34,215 bases of DNA from a virus. A model generated the notes under the pieces. It searched no databases. It saw only the letters and a list, made by a program, of their open reading frames with translations, and had not been told where the DNA came from. Shown here in pieces: positions 28,396 to 34,215 of the stretch; within the stretch, counting starts at the first letter, position 1; every line of letters begins with the position of its first letter. The DNA lies in the IMG/VR virus record IMGVR_UViG_3300028394_000016, positions 1-34,215 of that record; one strand, written 5' to 3'. The position numbers were made by a program, and so were the translations under genes.

Positions 28396-28884
28396 TTACT
28401 TAACCTTGAAGCTATTTAATCTTTTTATCAATGATGCATATTTCTCATCAAACGTATTAAAGAAGAACGGTCTATTCTTCATATTGTAATTTCTTAATCC
28501 TGAACCTATAAATTGAGATGCTAAACCATCTAATGGCTTTCTAGTACTAAATTTATATCTTGGTATTCTAAATCCTCTACCTGTGCCAAATTCTACATAA
28601 GGAGCATATTTAACAGTTTTGCTACCCATTGAAAACATAGCATATCCATTTTGATAAGGCGTAGAAGATATACTTCTAGATAAATTTCCTGTTCTTTCGT
28701 AGGGCTTTTTAGATTTAGATTTAAGTCTAGGCAAATTACCAGCTTTTGCAGTAGCTTCTACCTCCATAGCCTTTACAGCCTTATCAACCTCTTGTATTGC
28801 ATAAGCTTTATACAATTCAGCAGTCTGCTTAAACTTGTTTTGAATTGCATTCAAAGCTTTAGTATCTACTGTAAATGTTGCCAT
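28396..28884 (-). CDS. HK97 gp10-like head/tail completion protein (162 aa)
   Basis: The KYAPYVEFGTGRGF segment (about 92-105) and the preceding RTGNLSRSISSTP are hallmarks of the HK97 gp10 family of neck/tail-completion proteins. The N-terminal half is a long helix (ALNAIQNKFKQTAELYKAYA and on) followed by a basic patch KSKSKKPYERTG. The C-terminal part contains NRPFFFNTFDEKY. One-base overlap with the head-tail joining gene upstream. Confidence 0.88.
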   Translation of the reverse strand: MATFTVDTKALNAIQNKFKQTAELYKAYAIQEVDKAVKAMEVEATAKAGNLPRLKSKSKKPYERTGNLSRSISSTPYQNGYAMFSMGSKTVKYAPYVEFGTGRGFRIPRYKFSTRKPLDGLASQFIGSGLRNYNMKNRPFFFNTFDEKYASLIKRLNSFKVK

Positions 28885-29204
28885 TATTTAAGTGTTGAGC
28901 AGCCTATTAAATAGTATTTATTACGATCACTTTCGTTTATGATAGAATTTATCATATATAATCTACTTTGGAAGCTGATTACCAACTTCTTATCAAACAC
29001 CTTAGATGTAGTATATCTTATTCTGAATGTAATATCTGTAGCAAAACCATCAGTTCCTGCTAAGTTAGTTCTTGTATCAGTATCTGTTACAATCTCAGCC
29101 CAACAAGTATAATAGTCAGCTAGTGTGTTAACAAAACCACCTGCAAGATCAGATACACCTGTCTTACTTTTAAAAGTAATCCTATTTTGCATTCTACCTA
29201 TCAT
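28884..29204 (-). CDS. Head-tail joining protein, SPP1 gp16-type (106 aa)
   Basis: Short beta-barrel protein: MIGRMQNRITFKSKTGVSD, GGFVNTLADYYTCWAEIV, TDITFRIRYTTSK and a final YLIGCSTLK. The order (RI-x-F, W-A-E-I, F-x-I-R-Y) matches the phage head-tail joining (stopper) family. Located between gp6-like and gp10-like genes as expected. One-base overlaps on both sides. Confidence 0.88.
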   Translation of the reverse strand: MIGRMQNRITFKSKTGVSDLAGGFVNTLADYYTCWAEIVTDTDTRTNLAGTDGFATDITFRIRYTTSKVFDKKLVISFQSRLYMINSIINESDRNKYYLIGCSTLK

Positions 29205-29749
29205 TATAAGAATATGTTTATGCGTTTAAATGGCTTCATAAGCTCGTATGCGGTCGTTAAATTTGGAGATGGTCTACCAGCATCAACAGATGATTCTCTG
29301 TACTCGTATAAGTCTGAAACTAGCTTTAAAGTGGCAGTCTTTAATGTACTAGGTACACAGTCATATCCACAGTTATATGTAAACCTATATTCCATGCCAG
29401 GATAATTAATTGTAAATACTTTCCTAACAGTTGTTCCTATTACCTCATAAGCACCATCTTCTATTTGTACCCAAGCATTAGCTGAAAAATACTCTACATT
29501 AAGAATATTTGTTATTGGAGCATAAGGTAGCTCAATTAAATCATCCACATAAGCTACAACTTGCAAAGTTCTTTCAGTCATAGCAATACCTGCATATTGT
29601 TCAAGTCTAACTCTTGCTGATGTAATTAATGACTCAATAAGGTCATCATCTTCACTAAAGTCTACTCTTAAATAGTTCTTAGCCTCAGCTAATGTAATAG
29701 GGTTAGTTACCTCTTCTGAAATTATTGTTATATCTCTTACTATTTGCAT
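29204..29749 (-). CDS. Head-tail connector, gp6-like (181 aa)
   Basis: The first ring between portal and tail. NPITLAEAKNYLRVDFSEDD then DLIESLITSARVRLEQYAGI is the well-known start of gp6-like connectors, with the helix hairpin at about 20-58. A beta region with ELPYAPITNILNVEYF and a C-terminal helix KTATLKLVSDLYEYRE follow. An out-of-frame ATG lies at 29756; the 29749 start gives the full domain. Confidence 0.9.
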   Translation of the reverse strand: MQIVRDITIISEEVTNPITLAEAKNYLRVDFSEDDDLIESLITSARVRLEQYAGIAMTERTLQVVAYVDDLIELPYAPITNILNVEYFSANAWVQIEDGAYEVIGTTVRKVFTINYPGMEYRFTYNCGYDCVPSTLKTATLKLVSDLYEYRESSVDAGRPSPNLTTAYELMKPFKRINIFL

Positions 29750-29764
29750 TTGCCATTATTTGTA

Positions 29765-29772
29765 CAAAAATA
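29765..29772 (-). promoter_or_regulatory. TATTTTTG box with TTTGTACAAATA, downstream of the capsid terminator
   Basis: On the minus strand TATTTTTG reads 29772-29765 and continues TACAAATAATGGC to the connector start at 29749, a 15-nt gap. It lies about 20 nt beyond the strong terminator after the capsid gene, so it could restart transcription of the connector and tail genes. No TTTG at -33; the best is TTTT. Confidence 0.5.
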
Positions 29773-29791
29773 ACTAAAATATAGCGGACAT

Positions 29792-29820
29792 AAAAAAGGA
29801 GGCAGTTTGCGGCTGCCCCC
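29792..29820 (-). terminator. Terminator after the major capsid gene
   Basis: On the minus strand GGGGGCAG (29820-29813) and CTGCCTCC (29805-29798) pair over 8 bp with one wobble around CCGCAAA, followed by TTTTTT. It lies 24 nt after the capsid stop codon. Terminators at this place typically limit read-through so that capsid mRNA is more abundant than that of downstream genes. Confidence 0.9.
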
Positions 29821-29843
29821 TTGTATTTTAGATTAATCTAAGA

Positions 29844-31010
29844 TTAAGCTATGTTACCAAAATCACCGTATACGAATGCACCACTATAGTAGATAGGGAA
29901 TGCAATACGAGCTTCAACTCTTACAGTAATCAAGTTCTTTTGGAAGTTATCGCTATCCATTTCAGAGAACTGAACAGAGATACCTTGATTTTGCATGATT
30001 TGAGCACCCATTGACCAGTCACCTACTAAGAACTTATCAGCAGCGATTGCTGTAGATTGGAACACTGGAATACCTGCAATAGTTAAAGTACCATCAGTTG
30101 TAACAACTGTAGAACCTGGAAGACTATAAGCAGCATTTGTATTCTTAGTATTCATGATAGCAGCCCAATCAGTTGGGTTGATCAAGATACCATTAGCAGA
30201 ATAATCAGCAGTGTATACTTGTGCAATAGCTTGTACTAATTGCTCAACGTCTACAGTAGCAGCACCAGTTGCAGCAGAAGCTACACCAGTAATACCTTGT
30301 AAGTTAGGAGCAGTACCATTACCATTCAATAATTGAGCATCTTCAGCTAATAAATACTTCTCTAACAAACGAGCTTGTAAGAAAGAAGTCATTGCAGGAA
30401 CATCATCCAACATTTGACGAGAGATTCTTACGAAACCAGCGATGTACTGTGCAGGAGCATCAGTCATTGTGATATCAAAATCGATTTGAGCTTTAGCAGA
30501 ACCTTGAGTTTGAGGAGCTGCATCACCTTCGCCACCTGTTTCTTTAGGGAAAGTAAATAAACCTGTAGATAAATTACCTACTGGTAATAAACTTCTGATA
30601 TGCACTTTACGAGAAGGTAGAGCATATACTTGTGGAGCATATTCTCTTTGTAAACCACCAGTTAAGTTAACTGCTTCTGTCATGTTTCCTACTGCCTTAG
30701 TGTCTAAGATAAAGCCAGAACGCTTCTGCTCACCACGACCTAATTTTGCGATGCTGTCAGCATTCTTATCGATTGCTTCAGCAAGGGATGCGTTGAACCC
30801 TTTTGATTGATTTTCATTCATTGTCTTACGATTGTTTTTTGCCTCTAATTTGTCAGCAGCATCTTTTACTACAGCAACTTGAGATTTTAATTCTTCTAAT
30901 TCTGTTTTTAAGCCATCTACCGCTACTGCGTTATCAGCTTTTAATGTTTCGATAGCACCGTTTACTTCGGTCTTAACGCCTTCGAAAGCACTTTTAATTT
31001 CTTCTACCAT
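29844..31010 (-). CDS. Major capsid protein, HK97 fold (388 aa)
   Basis: The N-terminal 100 residues are a helical delta (scaffold) domain (AIETLKADNAVAVDGLKTEL and on, through LEAKNNRKTMNENQ) that is expected to be cut off by the protease encoded upstream. The mature shell region starts around 100-110 and contains YIAGFVRISRQMLDDVPAMT, then LLAEDAQLLNGNGTAPNLQG, then ILINPTDWAAIMNTKNTNAA and a final RVEARIAFPIYYSGAFVYGD. These are typical HK97-type capsid blocks. One-base overlap with the protease gene. Confidence 0.95.
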   Translation of the reverse strand: MVEEIKSAFEGVKTEVNGAIETLKADNAVAVDGLKTELEELKSQVAVVKDAADKLEAKNNRKTMNENQSKGFNASLAEAIDKNADSIAKLGRGEQKRSGFILDTKAVGNMTEAVNLTGGLQREYAPQVYALPSRKVHIRSLLPVGNLSTGLFTFPKETGGEGDAAPQTQGSAKAQIDFDITMTDAPAQYIAGFVRISRQMLDDVPAMTSFLQARLLEKYLLAEDAQLLNGNGTAPNLQGITGVASAATGAATVDVEQLVQAIAQVYTADYSANGILINPTDWAAIMNTKNTNAAYSLPGSTVVTTDGTLTIAGIPVFQSTAIAADKFLVGDWSMGAQIMQNQGISVQFSEMDSDNFQKNLITVRVEARIAFPIYYSGAFVYGDFGNIA

Positions 31011-31774
31011 TAGTTGAAAATTTTAAATGATTTTAAATAATTGTTTACCTCGATTTCAATAGAAACCATCGGGTCTTCCTCTTCTTCCAATGCTTCTACT
31101 TCAGGTGTTTCTATTTCACCTTCCATAGATGGTTGCGGTTGTTGTTCAGGGTCGACTGATTCTTCGTCTTCCATTTCAGCAAGATATTGTTGTAATTGTT
31201 TAAGTTTAAGTTCTAACAGCTCAAATGTTTCGTCAGTAAAGTGACCGTTTCTTAAAGACTTAATAGTTTTACCCATCTCATCTACAAGAACAGACTTAAT
31301 CTGACTCTTCACTCCTACTGTTGGTGTATTTGCGTTTGCACCCCACAATACTGAACTACCCTCAAACAATTTAATTTCATTGATTTCGTTATAGCCTGAC
31401 TTCGCTTGTGACTTGATAGTCTGGAAGCCAATGCTATGTTCTGTGATATGACCTTCTTTATACAACTCGTAAGTATCGTTACCTAATGTTGTATTAGGCA
31501 TCTTTACTCTAGCCTTTAAACCAAATCCATCTTCCATCATCTCGAATGGTTTAGCAATTGGCTTTTCGGTTGAGTGGTTAAATAAATGCCAAATTCTATT
31601 TGTGGCATTAGGTCCGTTTTCCTTTAGGGTTTTAGTGAATGCACCTGGTACAATAACATCGCCATCGCTGTCGACATTACCAAACGCAGAATAGTAGACA
31701 GTTATTACTCTGCTACCATCCTCCATATCTACTGGAGCTCCACTTACCGCTTTTTTGTTATAAAAGTTACTCAT
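31010..31774 (-). CDS. Prohead protease, HK97 type (254 aa)
   Basis: A serine protease that processes scaffold and capsid during maturation. The catalytic residues are visible: His67 in LFNHSTEKPI and Ser114 in TEHSIGFQTI, with AFGNVDSDGDVIVPGAF at about 30-46 typical of the family. The protease domain ends near 160. The C-terminal 90 residues are Glu-rich (EDEESVDPEQQPQPSMEGE and on), probably a scaffold-like tail. The TAATG overlap places it in coupled translation with the capsid gene. Confidence 0.93.
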   Translation of the reverse strand: MSNFYNKKAVSGAPVDMEDGSRVITVYYSAFGNVDSDGDVIVPGAFTKTLKENGPNATNRIWHLFNHSTEKPIAKPFEMMEDGFGLKARVKMPNTTLGNDTYELYKEGHITEHSIGFQTIKSQAKSGYNEINEIKLFEGSSVLWGANANTPTVGVKSQIKSVLVDEMGKTIKSLRNGHFTDETFELLELKLKQLQQYLAEMEDEESVDPEQQPQPSMEGEIETPEVEALEEEEDPMVSIEIEVNNYLKSFKIFN

Positions 31775-31783
31775 ATTTTTTAT

Positions 31784-32623
31784 TTAAGCTATATAAACTG
31801 TGCAGCATCTACAGTTGCAGTTATTTACTGCTAACCCTGCTGCATCATGTGCATATTGCATTTCTATTAGTCCATAATCAGGAGTGTTCACTAGGAATGG
31901 TTGATTAACAGGGATTCTTACACCTTTGTTGTCAGGGTTCGTTTGTCTATCTAAATCCTTGTGCCATAATCTTGGCTTACCACTCTTAGCTGGATATTCA
32001 GCAGCTATCCATTGTTTAAATACTGGAACACCTGCTAACTTCACCGCACCCATAGCACCTGCACTTAATGCCTGATGGCTTTCAGTTCTTGCTATTAATA
32101 AACTCCTTGCGTTATTTATTTTTCCTTCTCTTAGAGTTTGTATTGCCAATGAATTAACTTCATTTTGTGACAATCCATTCTCACGACCAAACTTTATAAC
32201 ACTCGCTAATATACGAGCTATTTCGTTTTCAGTAGTATTCTCTATGCCATACATCTTAGGTCCACTAATCGCAACCCAGTATGATAACATAAAAGCTAAC
32301 CACTCATCCAAAATGTTTAAAGGGTCAAGGTCAATCTCTTCCGCTTTTTTATTCTTTTCAAACATCTGTTGATATCTCATAGCAGTATAACCGCCAGTTG
32401 ATTCATACAAAGTTCGTAAAATATTATTAATCTTATCGCCAGTAAAAAATCCTGCACGATTATTAGCCGTTTGTTCTACTCCTAATGCTTCAACCATTTG
32501 TGCAGCTTTATCAAAATCAGCTTGTAAAGCCTCTTTTATTTTAGGCTGAAACTCTCTAACTGATTTCCTTGCAATTTTTTGTTGCAAAGCAAATTGCTGT
32601 GATGGATAAAGTATTTTTGGCAT
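31784..32623 (-). CDS. Minor head protein, SPP1 gp7 / Mu F type (279 aa)
   Basis: Sits with the portal and helps DNA packaging or ejection. The N-terminal part is helical (FALQQKIARKSVREFQPKIK), and the middle has ARTESHQALSAGAMGAVKLA at about 178-197, the family hallmark region. The C-terminal block HDAAGLAVNNCNCRCCTVYI with the clustered Cys is typical (C-x-C-R-C). Between portal and protease, the usual location. The start ATG at 32623 abuts the portal stop codon. Confidence 0.9.
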   Translation of the reverse strand: MPKILYPSQQFALQQKIARKSVREFQPKIKEALQADFDKAAQMVEALGVEQTANNRAGFFTGDKINNILRTLYESTGGYTAMRYQQMFEKNKKAEEIDLDPLNILDEWLAFMLSYWVAISGPKMYGIENTTENEIARILASVIKFGRENGLSQNEVNSLAIQTLREGKINNARSLLIARTESHQALSAGAMGAVKLAGVPVFKQWIAAEYPAKSGKPRLWHKDLDRQTNPDNKGVRIPVNQPFLVNTPDYGLIEMQYAHDAAGLAVNNCNCRCCTVYIA

Positions 32624-34030
32624 CTATTTTACAGGAGGCAAATTATAATCACCTTGTTGTTGTGCATCTCTAGGGTCTTGTAACATTGTCAATTCATCAA
32701 TAGGCAAGTAACCTGCTGGTATAAAGATTTCGTTCATTACTTCATCTTCTACAGTATCATAACGCATAGCTGCTCTCTTCTCGTTTGGAGTAATCCACCA
32801 TGATTGAGAAAGAATAGCACTAAGCTCTTTCATGTCCTCTTGTAACTCTGGGAATACTGTTAAGTCAAAATCAATATAGTAACCTTGACCAATTTCTTTT
32901 GCAAAAAATCTATTGAACGCATCACGAAGAGCTACTAACTCAGGAAGGACTACTTGAGTCAACATTTCCTTTTTAGCTTCCTTCATGTTGTTATAAGTCT
33001 TGTTATCAGGGTCATTAAACAACGCAGAATTGACACCGTAAACATTACAAAGTTCTCTAAGTGTAATTTTCTCTGATTCTAACAACTGCAAGTCAACAGG
33101 ACTTAATCCCATATTAACCCATCCAAGTTTTGCACCTGCAACTAAAATCTGTCCTGCATTCTGTACAATCTTGTTCTTAGTTCCGTACTGATTGTAGAAA
33201 TCTTCTTTTAGTTTACCTGCTTGTTCTGGACCAAAATCATTTGATTCATCAGCATACAAGATACCTTTAGGTCCTTGATTCTGCAACATACCAACTGAAG
33301 TGTCTTTTGCATCGTTGCTACGCTGAACAGTTCTGTAAGCAGCTTGTAAAGGCGATAAGCCGTATAATTGATTACCGTTAGTGTCAAAGTAAGGGTTGAA
33401 GTATTTTAGATGGATTACGTCTTTCGCATCTAACTGATCCCACCCAACTAGCGTAAAAGAATAACCTTCAACCCCATTTATTGTACCATCAGAAATAATG
33501 GCAACGTATTGAGATGGGAGTGTAACAAGTTCCGCAACCTTACCAGACTCTAGTCTATTTGCCCAGATGTAAGTATTGCCTGTAATTAGTTTATAACCGA
33601 TTGCACTCTCGATAAATTCAGAGAATGATTGATATTCGTTTGGTTTTTCTAGTAAAGTGTTTAATTCGGAATCAGCAATTTCTGCAACTGCTTTTACACG
33701 AACTAACTCTGCTTTTGCTATGTCTGCTGTGCTTGTAGCATTGTCAAGCATTGCTTTGTATCTGTTAAGTTCTTTCTTGTTCTTTATTTGGTAAACATAG
33801 AAAGGAACAGTAGATACAGTTTTAGAAATACGTTTTATGATAGCATATACTTCACTATTGTTTTTATAGTCAAGTACAAATTTTTGCTGGTCTAATTCTG
33901 GGTAAAGTGTTCTACCAACTAATAAACCTCCTAAATCCGCAAATGGTTTGTTAATATTGTTGAAAGTCACCTTTGGTGCTGCCTTTTGTTTAAAAGGGTT
34001 AGCTGCCTTTAGTATGTCCGTTAAATTCAC
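32624..34030 (-). CDS. Portal protein, HK97 type (468 aa)
   Basis: A dodecameric ring through which DNA passes. Typical portal blocks are present: NSEVYAIIKRISKTVSTVPF near 60, LLEKPNEYQSFSEFIESAIG, KLITGNTYIWANR, DVIHLKYFNPYFD and GLSPLQAAYRTVQR. ITLRELCNVYGVNSALFNDP lies at about 330-350 and WITPNEKRAAMRYD near the C-terminus. The start codon is GTG (34030-34028). It follows terL by 38 nt, across the join. Length is normal for Phage_portal. Confidence 0.95.
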   Translation of the reverse strand: MNLTDILKAANPFKQKAAPKVTFNNINKPFADLGGLLVGRTLYPELDQQKFVLDYKNNSEVYAIIKRISKTVSTVPFYVYQIKNKKELNRYKAMLDNATSTADIAKAELVRVKAVAEIADSELNTLLEKPNEYQSFSEFIESAIGYKLITGNTYIWANRLESGKVAELVTLPSQYVAIISDGTINGVEGYSFTLVGWDQLDAKDVIHLKYFNPYFDTNGNQLYGLSPLQAAYRTVQRSNDAKDTSVGMLQNQGPKGILYADESNDFGPEQAGKLKEDFYNQYGTKNKIVQNAGQILVAGAKLGWVNMGLSPVDLQLLESEKITLRELCNVYGVNSALFNDPDNKTYNNMKEAKKEMLTQVVLPELVALRDAFNRFFAKEIGQGYYIDFDLTVFPELQEDMKELSAILSQSWWITPNEKRAAMRYDTVEDEVMNEIFIPAGYLPIDELTMLQDPRDAQQQGDYNLPPVK

Positions 34031-34047
34031 GCTATATATTATTTTTA

Positions 34048-34055
34048 CAAAAGTA
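34048..34055 (-). promoter_or_regulatory. TACTTTTG box with TTTGTAAAAATA, before the portal gene
   Basis: On the minus strand TACTTTTG reads 34055-34048 and is followed by TAAAAATAATATATAGC and the portal GTG start at 34030, a 17-nt gap. It matches TAnnTTTG and shares TTTGTAAAAATA with the box at 19255. No TTTG at -33. Confidence 0.45.
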
Positions 34056-34068
34056 ACAAATTTTTAGC

Positions 34069-34215
34069 CTATACTACCCACCCTCTTTTTGGTTTAGCAT
34101 ATTTTGTGTATATGGCATATCTCATAGAGTCCATCAAGTGATCTCGAAACTTCACAGGTTCATCAAGTGTGTTACCATCGCTATCGGTTTTCCACTTGTA
34201 GTTTTTAATCTCATC
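34069..34215 (-). CDS. terL: Terminase large subunit, 3' end (continuation of the gene at 1-1117)
   Basis: Bases 34089-34215 repeat bases 1-127; bases 34069-34088 add the last codons and the TAG stop at 34071-34069. Read across the join the protein ends YAKPKRGWVV. This entry is the same gene as the one at the window start and not a second copy. Confidence 0.93.
   Translation of the reverse strand, partial: DEIKNYKWKTDSDGNTLDEPVKFRDHLMDSMRYAIYTKYAKPKRGWVV
34089..34215. repeat. 127-bp contig-end direct repeat (second copy)
   Basis: Identical to bases 1-127. Trimming one copy gives a 34,088-bp circle in which terL is intact. Confidence 0.95.

Noticed and set aside
1-34215. Prophage or temperate lifestyle
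   Set aside because: No integrase, recombinase, excisionase, CI-like repressor or att-like repeats were recognised; small HTH proteins present are all in the early operon and do not form a divergent repressor switch.

Overview
The window is one complete, circularly assembled genome of a tailed double-stranded DNA phage, a siphovirus with HK97-type head genes, given as a linear contig. Bases 1-127 are repeated exactly at 34089-34215, inside the large terminase gene, so the unique length is 34,088 bp and terL is cut at the window edge. The host is most likely a member of the Bacteroidota. Start codons are preceded by A-rich leaders and almost never by a Shine-Dalgarno sequence, several gaps contain the Bacteroidota -7 promoter box TAnnTTTG, and many small proteins resemble families I associate with Bacteroidota phages. 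I see no integrase, excisionase, repressor, tRNA, CRISPR array or insertion sequence, so a lytic lifestyle is the simplest reading (inference).

Layout. Two large blocks diverge from a gene-poor region at about 1862-2426 that contains repeated CGGTTA motifs and a very AT-rich tract. The plus-strand block (2427-12011) is the early/replication module. It holds small unknown proteins, a solo cytosine-C5 DNA methyltransferase, a stand-alone DnaA domain IV protein, a possible single-strand-annealing-type recombination protein, a winged-helix/HTH replication organizer, a DnaB helicase, a VRR-NUC nuclease and a nested 43-codon basic protein. No polymerase or primase is visible, so the phage probably loads its own DnaB onto its origin and borrows the host replisome. 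Two promoter/leader units at 4123-4184 and 5446-5508 share a spacer motif and a 13-nt leader, and the first follows a run of helically phased A5 tracts.

The minus-strand block runs from terS at 1861 through terL, across the contig join, and back down from 34030 to 12635. Its order is the classical one: terS, terL, portal, minor head protein, prohead protease, major capsid, connector gp6, head-tail joining, gp10-like, a 50-aa protein, tail terminator, tail tube, tail assembly chaperones with a -1 frameshift, tape measure, tail tip, a second tube-like protein, two tail-fibre genes with small structural proteins between them, a spanin-like protein, two holin-like proteins, an M15 peptidase endolysin and a metallophosphoesterase. 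Ten gene junctions are one-base TAATG stop/start overlaps, implying coupled translation. A strong terminator follows the major capsid gene. Four gaps of 38 nt or more within this operon contain the shared string TTTGTAmAAAw behind a TAnnTTTG box close to the next start codon, a candidate late-promoter signal. A small separate minus-strand unit (12147-12549) with an acidic 90-aa protein lies between the convergent ends and is bounded by terminators on both sides.
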